A stretch of DNA of 64,000 nt, from positions 1 through 64,000 of the forward strand of contig CAZVPF010000017.1 in NCBI GenBank assembly GCA_964628195.1. Direction: 5' to 3'. The notes beneath the pieces are model-generated. The model was not told the origin of the DNA. It did no database searches and saw nothing but the letters and a program-made list of their open reading frames with translations. How positions within the stretch are numbered: position 1 is the stretch's first letter; every line of letters starts with the position of its first letter. This DNA comes from CAZVPF01 sp964628195 (lineage in GTDB: Bacteria > Planctomycetota > Phycisphaerae > Sedimentisphaerales > Anaerohalosphaeraceae). Both the position numbers and the translations under genes were made by a program. Shown piece after piece: positions 32,666 through 40,862 of the stretch.

Positions 32666-33439
32666 ATGACAGCAGAAAAAAAAGAATACGAACTTAAACA
32701 GATGTCGCTCGGGGACCACCTCGAGGAGCTGCGTGCGAGGCTGCTGCTTGCGATAGTGGGCCTGTTTGTCGGGACGCTGATATGCCTGGTTTTCGGCAAG
32801 TACCTGCTGCAGCTTATAACTGTGCCCATGGACTACGCGATGAGCAAAAGCGACCATGATATATCGCTGGTCGCGATCCAGCCTGCTGAAAAGTTTTTGG
32901 TTTATCTCAAAACGTGCGTGCTGTTCGGGCTGGTGCTTTCCTCGCCGTGGGTTTTTTACCAGCTTTGGGCGTTCGTTTCGGCGGGTCTTTACGAGCATGA
33001 AAAGAAATACGTTTACGTTGTCGTGCCCATAAGCACGGTGCTGTTCGTTGCGGGAACGCTGTTTTTTATAAAAGTGGTAGGGCCGCTGACGATGCTGTTT
33101 TTCGTCAACTTCAACCCGGGTATATTCGTCAAGGATACGTACAGCCTGCAAAGCTATGTGAACCTGATACTGATGCTGACGCTTGTTTTCGGGTTGGCTT
33201 TCCAGATGCCGATAGTGATAGTCTCGCTCAACAAGCTTGGCCTGGTGCCATTGGCTGCGCTGACGAAATCGCGAAAATACGTTATCGTCGTGCTGGTCAT
33301 TGTCGCGGCGATGGCCACGCCGCCTGACGTAGTGTCGCAGGTGCTGCTGGCGGTGCCTCTTTACGTGCTTTTCGAGAGCAGCATAATATTCTGCCGCCTG
33401 ACCGACAAGAAAAAAGCAGAACGCACGGTCGAAGAATGA
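32666..33439 (+). CDS. tatC: Sec-independent translocase TatC
   Basis: A 257-residue TatC with six membrane helices, the receptor for twin-arginine signal peptides. It shows MSLGDHLEELRARLL near the N-terminus, SSPWVFYQLWAFVSAGLYEHEKK and the LVFGLAFQMPIV helix, all typical. An acidic residue in the first cytoplasmic region (HLEELR) binds the signal. It is convergent with tatA, and a protein with a Tat signal is encoded at 36244. Confidence 0.96.
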   Translation: MTAEKKEYELKQMSLGDHLEELRARLLLAIVGLFVGTLICLVFGKYLLQLITVPMDYAMSKSDHDISLVAIQPAEKFLVYLKTCVLFGLVLSSPWVFYQLWAFVSAGLYEHEKKYVYVVVPISTVLFVAGTLFFIKVVGPLTMLFFVNFNPGIFVKDTYSLQSYVNLILMLTLVFGLAFQMPIVIVSLNKLGLVPLAALTKSRKYVIVVLVIVAAMATPPDVVSQVLLAVPLYVLFESSIIFCRLTDKKKAERTVEE

Positions 33440-33564
33440 TTATGCGATGAATCAGCCTTGCAGGCGCAGGAAGAAACAGGGAATTGTTTTTTAAGCGCGG
33501 TTAAATTAAAAGGGTATCTAACCCGCCCTTTGTACTTCGGTTAGAGCTTGACTGAAAAAATAAA

Positions 33565-33867
33565 TCAGGCGTTTTTGTTCTCTGTATCCTCAGGGGAATG
33601 AGAAGCTGTATTGTTGTGTGCAGCGGGTCTGCCGGGGTCGACGTCCTGCCTGGAGCGGGTATAGCTGTCATCGGCCTGGTTGATGGAGTTCTCGATATCC
33701 TCGCGTGTGTCGTTCATTCCGCGTTTGAATTCGGTGAGGCTTTTTCCCATAGAGCGTGCTATCTCAGGCAGCCGCCTTCCGAAAAGCAGCAGAAGAACCG
33801 CCAGAATAACCATTATTTCCATAGGTCCGGGGCTCCAGAAAGCCATGCATATTCCGTTTATTGTCAT
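33565..33867 (-). CDS. tatA: Twin-arginine translocase subunit TatA/TatE
   Basis: A 100-residue TatA-type protein: one membrane helix (PMEIMVILAVLLLLFG, about residues 14-29), an amphipathic helix (RRLPEIARSMGKSLTEFKRGM) and an acidic disordered tail. FGRRLPEIARSMGKSL is diagnostic. The start at 33867 is supported by GGAGCG; the longer open frame adds 15 residues with no support. It is the only TatA-like gene in the window and is tail-to-tail with tatC. Confidence 0.92.
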   Translation of the reverse strand: MTINGICMAFWSPGPMEIMVILAVLLLLFGRRLPEIARSMGKSLTEFKRGMNDTREDIENSINQADDSYTRSRQDVDPGRPAAHNNTASHSPEDTENKNA

Positions 33868-34036
33868 TATAAAACGCTCCGTTAAGTTAAGTAACCTTAT
33901 TGACTTAAACACCGTACTAAAGTATAATTCCTGCCGCGATATGTTGCAAGAAATTAAAATCGTTATTTTATCCGGTCCTATTGGGCGAGTCCAGTTATTT
34001 TTATCATGTTAGCCGCGTTTTTGTTCAGGGGTAGTT

Positions 34037-36187
34037 TTGTTCGGGCATAAAAAAGGTAAAATATCTTGTGCGTGGCCGGTGTTTTTCGTAGCGGCGGTCG
34101 TAATAACGTTAAATTCGACGGCATTTGCATATATCGGTCCTGGTGCGGGGTTTGCCGTTGCGGGTTCGTTTCTGGCGATGTTCGCGGCGATATTCTCGGC
34201 GTTCCTGGCTTTGCTGACCTGGCCTGTTCGGTATATTATCCGCAGTATCAGGGGCAGCAAGGCGATGGCGCGGGCCCGGATCAAAAGGGCGGTTATACTG
34301 GGTCTTGACGGTATGGACCATGCGCTTACGGAGAAATGGCTGGCGGAGGGCAAACTGCCCAATTTCCAGAAGCTTCGCGAAAAAGGCACATTCAAGCCGC
34401 TGGCAACGACGATACCGGCGATATCACCGGTTGCGTGGTCCAGCTTTCAGACGGGTGTAAATCCCGGCAAGCATAATATTTTCGATTTCCTGACCCGCGA
34501 CCGCAGGACCTACGGTGCGAAGCTCAGCTCGGTCGAGATACACCCGCCGGGCAGGAGCGTGAGCATCGGCAAATACAGGTACCCGCTGGGCAGGGCTGAC
34601 ATCAGGCTGATGCGAAAAGCGGTGCCGTTCTGGAAGACGCTGGGCAGGCACGGGATATTCTCGAATGTTATCCGGGTGCCGATCACTTTCCCGCCGGAAA
34701 AGTTCAACGGCATCGAGCTTTCGGCGATGTGCGTGCCGGATATTAAGGGCACCCAGGGGATGTTTTCTTATTACGGCAGCAGGGCCAAGGCGGAGCTTGA
34801 GCACACCGGCGGTGAGTATTACGAGGTTTCGCTGAATAACGGCAGTGTCGAGTCGCAGCTTGTAGGCCCGGACAACCCGATATTGAAGGAACCTGCGCCG
34901 ATGAGATGTCCGTTCAGCGTGAAATTAAACGGCGGTGAGTCGGCTGTTTTGAGTATTATGGATGAGAAGATCGAGCTGAAAAAAGACACCTACAGCGAGT
35001 GGGTTACGGTGACTTTCAAGGCCGGGCCCGGTGTGAAGGTTTCGGGGATATGCAAGTTTTTGCTGAAGTCGACGAGTCCCGATTTCGGGCTTTACGTAAC
35101 GCCGATCAATATTGACCCCGCAAAGCCGGTTATGCCCATAAGTCACCCGTCGGTGTATTCTACGTACCTTGCCAGGCAGTTCGGCCCGTACGCGACGATG
35201 GGGCTGGCCGAGGACACATGGGCGCTGAACGAGGGTTTCATTAATGACCGGGATTTTATTGCGCAATGCGAGACGTTCGACGCCGAGCGCAAGGAAATGT
35301 TTTTCGACAGCGTGGATAAGGTTAAAAGCGGGCTTTGTGTTTGCGTTTTTGACGGTACGGACAGGATACAGCATACTTTCTGGCGGCAGATGGATGAGAA
35401 GCATCCGGCGCACGGGGGCAGTTTCAGCGAACATTCGGGGCTTGCGATAGAAAAAGTTTATACCGACGCCGATAAGCTGCTGGGCGAGTTGATGGAGAAA
35501 TGCGACGATGAAAATACGCTGCTTATGGTTATGTCCGACCACGGTTTCAACAGCTTCCGGTATGGTGTTGACCTGAACCGCTGGCTTGAGGAAAACGGGT
35601 ATCTTGTTCTAAAAGAGGGCGGCAGGTGGAAAAAGAACCTTGCCGGTGTGGACTGGTCGCGGACGAAGGCTTTCGCTATCGGTTTGGCGGGTATATTTAT
35701 CAATCTCAAGGGGCGCGAGGCACAGGGAATTGTCCAGGCCGGCGCCGAGGCCGATACCCTGCGGGAGGAAATAGCGAACAAGCTGAAAGAACTGTACGAC
35801 CAGCACCGCGGATGCAAGATAGTGAACAATGTCTATAACGCATGGAAGGTGTACAAGGGTCCGTACCGGGAGGATGCGCCGGATCTGCTTGTGGGGTTTT
35901 GTGTCGGTTACCGGGCCTCGTGGGAGACCGCGGTTGGGCAGGTGACCGAAAGCGTGGTTCACGACAACGAAAAGGCATGGTCGGGCGATCACTGCATTGA
36001 CACCGAGCTTGTGCCGGGCGTGCTGTTTTGCAACAGGCCCATCGAGACCGAAAAACCGCGGATAATGGATATCGGACCTACGGTTCTGGAGATGTTCGGT
36101 GTGGACGTGCCGGGGCACATGGACGGCAGGGCATTGAAGTTGGCAGGTTTTGAAACCGAAATAAACAAAACAGATACGGGAACGTAG
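34037..36187 (+). CDS. Membrane-anchored alkaline-phosphatase-superfamily hydrolase (type I phosphodiesterase-like)
   Basis: A 716-residue protein starting at TTG with AGGGG upstream. Two membrane segments (residues about 12-32 and 38-62) precede a hydrolase domain that begins with the metal-binding VILGLDGMD near residue 88. The nucleophile loop is IPAISPVAWSSFQTG; further metal ligands lie in DGTDRIQHTFWR, MVMSDHGFNSFRYG and WSGDHCIDTELVPG. It belongs to the branch whose hydrolases show SPVAW at the active Ser, of unknown substrate. The next gene is a Tat-exported paralogue with the same motifs. Confidence 0.9.
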   Translation: MFGHKKGKISCAWPVFFVAAVVITLNSTAFAYIGPGAGFAVAGSFLAMFAAIFSAFLALLTWPVRYIIRSIRGSKAMARARIKRAVILGLDGMDHALTEKWLAEGKLPNFQKLREKGTFKPLATTIPAISPVAWSSFQTGVNPGKHNIFDFLTRDRRTYGAKLSSVEIHPPGRSVSIGKYRYPLGRADIRLMRKAVPFWKTLGRHGIFSNVIRVPITFPPEKFNGIELSAMCVPDIKGTQGMFSYYGSRAKAELEHTGGEYYEVSLNNGSVESQLVGPDNPILKEPAPMRCPFSVKLNGGESAVLSIMDEKIELKKDTYSEWVTVTFKAGPGVKVSGICKFLLKSTSPDFGLYVTPINIDPAKPVMPISHPSVYSTYLARQFGPYATMGLAEDTWALNEGFINDRDFIAQCETFDAERKEMFFDSVDKVKSGLCVCVFDGTDRIQHTFWRQMDEKHPAHGGSFSEHSGLAIEKVYTDADKLLGELMEKCDDENTLLMVMSDHGFNSFRYGVDLNRWLEENGYLVLKEGGRWKKNLAGVDWSRTKAFAIGLAGIFINLKGREAQGIVQAGAEADTLREEIANKLKELYDQHRGCKIVNNVYNAWKVYKGPYREDAPDLLVGFCVGYRASWETAVGQVTESVVHDNEKAWSGDHCIDTELVPGVLFCNRPIETEKPRIMDIGPTVLEMFGVDVPGHMDGRALKLAGFETEINKTDTGT

Positions 36188-36243
36188 AATATACGGTTTT
36201 ATAATATGAAAAATATGTACTTATTTTTCGCCGAAGGGGATTT

Positions 36244-38310
36244 ATGGCGTCAAAAAGCAGGTTTTCAGACAATCAGGCTGTCAGTGCGGGTATAACACGC
36301 AGGCGTTTTTTAGGCTCTGCGGCGGCTGTTACCGCATCTGCCGCTGCGCTGCCTTATCTGCCTAAAACCGCTTATGCCGGACCCGGTAAACAGGCATTCA
36401 AGAGCCGTAAAGTTGTCATACTTGGTTTTGACGGCATGGACCCTTTGCTCAGCGGCAAACTCATGTCAGAGGGCAAAATGCCGAACTTCGCAAAGCTTGC
36501 GGCTGGCGGAGGGTTTTCTGCCTTAGGCACGAGTATGCCCCCGCAGAGCCCTGTCGCTTGGGCGAACTTTATTAACGGCGCAGGGCCTGGCACGCACGGC
36601 ATATTCGACTTTATCCACCGCAATCCCGAAAAGCAGTGCATGCCGTTTTTTTCCGCCGCCGAGACACTTGCAGGGTGCGGGTACTGGAAAATGGGTGAAT
36701 ATAAAATACAGATGCCGTTCTGGCCTTTTAATCACGAGGCTCCTGAAACTGTTTTGCGTCGGCAGGGGACACCTTTCTGGCACTGGCTCGACAGGGCGGG
36801 TATTAACTCGACTTTTTATAACCTGCCGTCGAATTACCCTGCGAGCGAATCTAAATACGGTCATCACCGGTGCCTTTCCGGGATGGGCACGCCGGATCTG
36901 CTGGGCACTTACGGCACGTATCAGCATTTTGCCGAGGACGGGCCTTTGAAGACCGTCGACGAGGGCGGGGGGATGCGTTCGTGGATATTCTTCGAGGGTG
37001 ATACGACGGACCCGAAACCTGTGCTGCTTGGCCCGCCTAATACAATGCTCGTTCAGCCGGAGCCGTCAAAGTCGGAGTTTACGATTCATCGTGATATTCC
37101 CGCGGATTCTGCGGTGATTAAAATACAGGACAAGACCGTCGTGCTGAAAAAGGGGCAGTGGAGCGGCTGGGTGCGGGTAGATTTTGAGATGACCACGCCG
37201 AGGCTTATGCCTAATCAGCATGTCAGCGGAATTTGCCGTTTTTACCTGCAGGAGGTTTCGCCGAATTTCCGGCTGTATGTTTCACCGATAAACACTGACC
37301 CCGCGGACCCGGCGATTCAGTTGACCGAGCCGGCAGGCTTTGTTAAGAAGCTTAACAGGGACCTTGGGCTGTTCTATAACACGGGTTTCCAGGAGGACCA
37401 TAAGGCGCTTTCCAACGGTGTGTTCACCGACAGCGAATATATCCGCCAGGCGGGGATTGTGCTGGACGAGCGGATGGAACTGCTCGAACGTGCTAAGAAA
37501 GACTACGACGACGGGCTGCTGTTTTTCTATTTTTCCAGCACGGACATGCAGTCTCACATGCTCTGGTGGGACACTGAGGCGAAGCACCCGACGCGTTCTG
37601 CGGGCGAGGCGAAAGACTGCTTTGAACATTTGAAAAATGTTTACTGCCGGATGGACGCGGTTATGGGCGATATAATAAAACATTACGGCGACGAAGCCCT
37701 GGTAATGGCTCTCAGCGACCACGGGTTCGCCAATTTCCGCAGGCAGTTCAATCTTAATACCTGGCTGCGCGAGAACGGTTACCTGTATCCGGGCGACTGC
37801 AAATCTATTATGACCGGTGCGGACTGGTCGAATACGAGGGCGTATGGGCTTGGGATTAACGGGCTGTATCTCAATCTCAAGGGCAGGGAGAGGGACGGAG
37901 TTGTTGAAACGGGCGCTGAAAGAGAGCTACTGCTTGAAGAATTGACCGAAAAGCTGAACAACCTGCGGGACCACGACGGCGAAAAGCCAATTGCGGCTGT
38001 GCGGCGCAGCGACGAGATGTATTCCGGGCCGGCGACGAGACTTGCACCGGATCTTATCATCGGGTATAAGAGGGGCTACCGGGCGTCGTGGGAGACGTGT
38101 TTGGGCGATTTGACGGACGAGTATCTGCTGGACAACGACTTGCCGTGGGCAGCGGACCACTGCGCGGATTTGACCGAGGTGCCGGGCGTGCTGTTTGCGA
38201 ACAGGCCAATAGCCCGGAGGGGGCCGTCTATTTCGGACCTTGCACCGACGGTGCTTGAATATTTCGGGCTCGAAAAACCGGGGCAGATGACCGGGACAAA
38301 TGTTATTTGA
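36244..38310 (+). CDS. Tat-exported alkaline-phosphatase-superfamily hydrolase
   Basis: A 688-residue paralogue of the preceding hydrolase, with a twin-arginine signal at residues 18-24 (TRRRFLG) and a hydrophobic stretch ending AYA near residue 45. The active-site loop is MPPQSPVAWANFINGAGPG; metal ligands lie in VVILGFDGMDP, FFYFSSTDMQSHMLWW, VMALSDHGFANFRRQF and WAADHCADLTEVPG. Export by the Tat system implies folding in the cytoplasm, perhaps with metal loaded first. The substrate is unknown; phosphodiester or related phosphate or sulfate esters are possible. Confidence 0.92.
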   Translation: MASKSRFSDNQAVSAGITRRRFLGSAAAVTASAAALPYLPKTAYAGPGKQAFKSRKVVILGFDGMDPLLSGKLMSEGKMPNFAKLAAGGGFSALGTSMPPQSPVAWANFINGAGPGTHGIFDFIHRNPEKQCMPFFSAAETLAGCGYWKMGEYKIQMPFWPFNHEAPETVLRRQGTPFWHWLDRAGINSTFYNLPSNYPASESKYGHHRCLSGMGTPDLLGTYGTYQHFAEDGPLKTVDEGGGMRSWIFFEGDTTDPKPVLLGPPNTMLVQPEPSKSEFTIHRDIPADSAVIKIQDKTVVLKKGQWSGWVRVDFEMTTPRLMPNQHVSGICRFYLQEVSPNFRLYVSPINTDPADPAIQLTEPAGFVKKLNRDLGLFYNTGFQEDHKALSNGVFTDSEYIRQAGIVLDERMELLERAKKDYDDGLLFFYFSSTDMQSHMLWWDTEAKHPTRSAGEAKDCFEHLKNVYCRMDAVMGDIIKHYGDEALVMALSDHGFANFRRQFNLNTWLRENGYLYPGDCKSIMTGADWSNTRAYGLGINGLYLNLKGRERDGVVETGAERELLLEELTEKLNNLRDHDGEKPIAAVRRSDEMYSGPATRLAPDLIIGYKRGYRASWETCLGDLTDEYLLDNDLPWAADHCADLTEVPGVLFANRPIARRGPSISDLAPTVLEYFGLEKPGQMTGTNVI

Positions 38311-38363
38311 GGGCCTGTTGAAAAGGCAGGGGCAATTAGCGGTAACCAGTTAAAGGAAGGAAA

Positions 38364-38549
38364 ATGGCAAAGGTAAAAGTAGACGGCGGGCTGTACGAGC
38401 GTGCGAAAAAGGCCGCTGAGGCGGTAGGCTATTCAAGCGTGGACGAGTTTATCATTCACGTTATCGAAAAGGAACTTTCGAAGATAGAAGAGGCGCAGAA
38501 CAGCGACGACGTTGAAGAACAGCTCCGCGGTTTAGGGTATATCGAGTAA
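38364..38549 (+). CDS. Small ribbon-helix-helix-like protein
   Basis: A 61-residue protein: KVKVDGGLYERAKKAAEAVG followed by SSVDEFIIHVIEKELSKIEE suggests a beta-strand and two helices as in CopG/Arc-type dimers, and the acidic tail ends in EQLRGLGYIE. GGAAGG precedes the ATG. The stop overlaps the next start by one base. The final LRxLGYI motif resembles the C-terminal tail of many sulfatase and phosphodiesterase proteins, although neither hydrolase here carries it. Not assigned to a characterised family. Confidence 0.7.
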   Translation: MAKVKVDGGLYERAKKAAEAVGYSSVDEFIIHVIEKELSKIEEAQNSDDVEEQLRGLGYIE

Positions 38550-39391
38550 TGCAGGCTCTTGTCAGTGTTGTGATTTTTCTTAATACACTGTTCAATGCCG
38601 TGTTCGGTTTTTTGTTCGCGCCGGTGGCGTGGCTGCCCGGGTGGTTGTCGATCACGATTATTTCCGGGGTGGTCGGTGTCGCATTGCTTTATGTTTATAA
38701 GTGGACCTCGAACCAGGAGGCTATCGGGAAGGTTCGCGACAGTATCAGCGCGAATCTGCTGGCACTGAAACTTTATAAAGACTCGCTTTCGGTTACGCTT
38801 AAGGCCCAGGGCAGGGTGTTTTGGGGCGCGTTCGGGCTGCTTTTTCATTCGCTTCGTCCGATGACGGTAATGCTTGTTCCGGTGGTGCTGCTGCTTTCCC
38901 AGATGGGGGCTTGGTATCAGTTTGCACCTGCGGTGCCCGGTGATGAGGTCCTGGTCAAGGCAAGTCTCGATGAGAGCGCGGCGGAGCAGATAAGCGAGGT
39001 GCGGTTAATTCCCGGCGATGGGGTTCGCGTTACGCTCGGGCCGGTGCATGTATACGATGAAAACGAGGTTTACTGGAAAGTGTCGGCTGAATCAGCGGCG
39101 GCAGGTGAGCTGCAGGTAAGTGTCGGGGGTGAAAACTTTGGCAAAACTTTCCGTTCAGGCATGGATATTTCGCGGATAAGTCCGCTAAGACCGGGATATG
39201 ACCTCGGCGAGGTGATCCTTTACCCGCTTGAAAAGCCTTTCAGGCCCGGTCAGCCTGTCCGGAGCATATCCGTCGAATATCCCGAGCGCGGGGGGTATAT
39301 AAGCGGGGCGGACTGGTGGATTGTGTATTTTTTCGCAGCTTCGATGATCATCGCTTTTCTCTTTAAGCCCCTTATTAAGGTGCGTCTGTAA
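38549..39391 (+). CDS. Membrane protein resembling the Oxa1/EMC3/DUF106 superfamily
   Basis: A 280-residue protein: membrane helices at about 5-27 and 32-50, then a charged helical hairpin (KWTSNQEAIGKVRDSISANL, ALKLYKDSLSVTLKAQGRVFW), a hydrophobic helix (PMTVMLVPVVLLLSQMGAWY, about 99-118), a beta-rich extracytoplasmic domain (about 120-250) and a final helix (VYFFAASMIIAFLF). The helix, cytoplasmic hairpin, helix order resembles EMC3/TMCO1/DUF106-type insertases, but this is fold-level inference, not a family hit. The gene is coupled to the 61-residue protein and the two hydrolases. Confidence 0.6.
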   Translation: MQALVSVVIFLNTLFNAVFGFLFAPVAWLPGWLSITIISGVVGVALLYVYKWTSNQEAIGKVRDSISANLLALKLYKDSLSVTLKAQGRVFWGAFGLLFHSLRPMTVMLVPVVLLLSQMGAWYQFAPAVPGDEVLVKASLDESAAEQISEVRLIPGDGVRVTLGPVHVYDENEVYWKVSAESAAAGELQVSVGGENFGKTFRSGMDISRISPLRPGYDLGEVILYPLEKPFRPGQPVRSISVEYPERGGYISGADWWIVYFFAASMIIAFLFKPLIKVRL

Positions 39392-39443
39392 CGGATCCGG
39401 GTTCGAGACCGGGCTTAAAAGGGCATTTTTTCCAAAAAAGAGA

Positions 39444-39471
39444 TTGAAATAATCCCGCGTCTATATATATT
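39444..39471 (+). promoter_or_regulatory. Putative ilvC promoter
   Basis: TTGAAA (39444-39449), 16-base spacer, TATATT (39466-39471), leaving a leader of about 75 bases before ilvC. Boxes are near consensus in a low-GC stretch of an otherwise GC-rich area. Confidence 0.5.
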
Positions 39472-39555
39472 AGTTGTTTTGCTTAAAGCCTGGAAGCTGT
39501 TAATCGGCTTATCAAGTAAACAGACATTTTAAATTATATTGAAAGTGAGGCTATC

Positions 39556-40656
39556 ATGGCTGTTATGGATTTTGGCGGCGTAAAGGAAAATGTCGTAATG
39601 AGAAAAGAATTTACGTTAGCGAAGGCCCACAGGGTGCTGCGGGACGAAGTGATCGCCGTGATCGGCTACGGTGTGCAGGGCCCGGCGCAGGCACTGAATA
39701 TGAAGGACAACGGGTTCAACGTGATTATCGGTCAGTCGAAGAAGTTCAAAAAGGACTGGGACCGTGCTGTTAAGGACGGCTGGAAGCCGGGCAAGACGCT
39801 TTTCGATATCGAAGAAGCGGTTCAGCGCGGTACGATAATTCAGTACCTCGTTTCGGACGCGGCGCAGAAAGTTCTGTGGCCGACGATCAAGAAAAACCTG
39901 AGCGAGGGCGATGCTCTATATTTCTCGCACGGTTTTTCGATTGTGTACAAGGACCAGACAAAGGTTATCCCGCCGGAGAATGTTGATGTGATAATGGTCG
40001 CCCCCAAGGGTTCGGGGACCTCGGTCCGCAGGAACTTCCTTTCCGGCGCGGGGATCAATTCGAGTTTTGCGGTTTTCCAGGACTTTACCGGCAAGGCCGA
40101 GGAACGCTGCAAGGCAGTAGGAATCGCGATCGGTTCGGGGTACCTGTTCCCGACCACGTTCGAGCAGGAAGTTTACAGCGATCTTACCGGCGAACGCGGG
40201 GTTTTGATGGGCGCACTTGCGGGCGTTATGGAGGCTCAGTATGATGTGCTCCGCAAGAACGGTCACAGCCCGTCGGAGGCGTTTAACGAGACCGTCGAGG
40301 AGCTTACGCAGAGCCTGATCCGGCTGGTCGATGAGAACGGTATGGACTGGATGTACGCGAACTGCTCGGCGACGGCGCAGCGGGGCGCATTGGACTGGAA
40401 GCCCAAGTTCAAAAAGGCGGTTATGCCCGTGTTCAAAGAGCTTTACCAGCGGGTGAAAACCGGTGCCGAGACAAAGCGGGTATTAAGCTCGTGCGGCAAG
40501 GCCGACTACCAGGAAAAGCTCACTGCAGAGCTTGACAAGATCGGCAACAGCGAGATGTGGCAGGCAGGGAAGACGACCCGTTCGCTTCGTCCCAAGGAAA
40601 AGGCCAAGAAGATGACAAAGGCAACCAAGGGCGTTTCGGGCAGGGCATCCAATTAG
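39556..40656 (+). CDS. ilvC: Ketol-acid reductoisomerase
   Basis: A 366-residue IlvC, which isomerises and reduces acetolactate or acetohydroxybutyrate using NAD(P)H and Mg2+. It has the Rossmann motif VIAVIGYGVQGPAQALN, and the C-terminal knotted domain with EEVYSDLTGERGVL-type metal ligands (here FEQEVYSDLTGERGVL). The C-terminal tail is basic (AKKMTKATKGVSGRA). GAGG precedes the start, and a strong terminator follows. It is not next to ilvD, which lies at 15417. Confidence 0.95.
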   Translation: MAVMDFGGVKENVVMRKEFTLAKAHRVLRDEVIAVIGYGVQGPAQALNMKDNGFNVIIGQSKKFKKDWDRAVKDGWKPGKTLFDIEEAVQRGTIIQYLVSDAAQKVLWPTIKKNLSEGDALYFSHGFSIVYKDQTKVIPPENVDVIMVAPKGSGTSVRRNFLSGAGINSSFAVFQDFTGKAEERCKAVGIAIGSGYLFPTTFEQEVYSDLTGERGVLMGALAGVMEAQYDVLRKNGHSPSEAFNETVEELTQSLIRLVDENGMDWMYANCSATAQRGALDWKPKFKKAVMPVFKELYQRVKTGAETKRVLSSCGKADYQEKLTAELDKIGNSEMWQAGKTTRSLRPKEKAKKMTKATKGVSGRASN

Positions 40657-40696
40657 CAGGAACTGCTTAAAGCTTTACGGGATTTATGAAAACAAG

Positions 40697-40722
40697 GCCG
40701 CTGCGAACCAGCGGCTTTTTTT
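40697..40722 (+). terminator. Rho-independent terminator after ilvC
   Basis: Stem GCCGCTG/CAGCGGC (7 bp, loop CGAAC) followed by seven T residues. It separates ilvC from the aconitase gene. Confidence 0.9.
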
Positions 40723-40783
40723 GTGCGATCATGTTTTTTAACCGGCGATATCGTTCTGTCGATGCAGGGTTTCGTAAATATAC

Positions 40784-40810
40784 TTGCTAAAAGGCTTTTA
40801 AAAGTATAAA
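40784..40810 (+). promoter_or_regulatory. Putative promoter of the aconitase gene
   Basis: TTGCTA (40784-40789), 15-base spacer, TATAAA (40805-40810), about 52 bases before the aconitase ATG. The spacing is slightly short. Confidence 0.45.
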
Positions 40811-40862
40811 ATCCGAGTTTCCGTAATTATCGTTAATCTTTGCATCAAATTCGGAGTCTTAC

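Noticed and set aside
33440..33564. Terminator between the convergent tatC and tatA genes
   Set aside because: Only a 4-bp stem (GCCT-TGC-AGGC) is visible and no T-run follows it; nothing else is seen in this gap.
39400..39425. T-arm-like sequence GGTTCGAGACC suggesting a tRNA fragment
   Set aside because: No acceptor stem, D-arm or anticodon arm can be folded around it; a chance hairpin of four base pairs.
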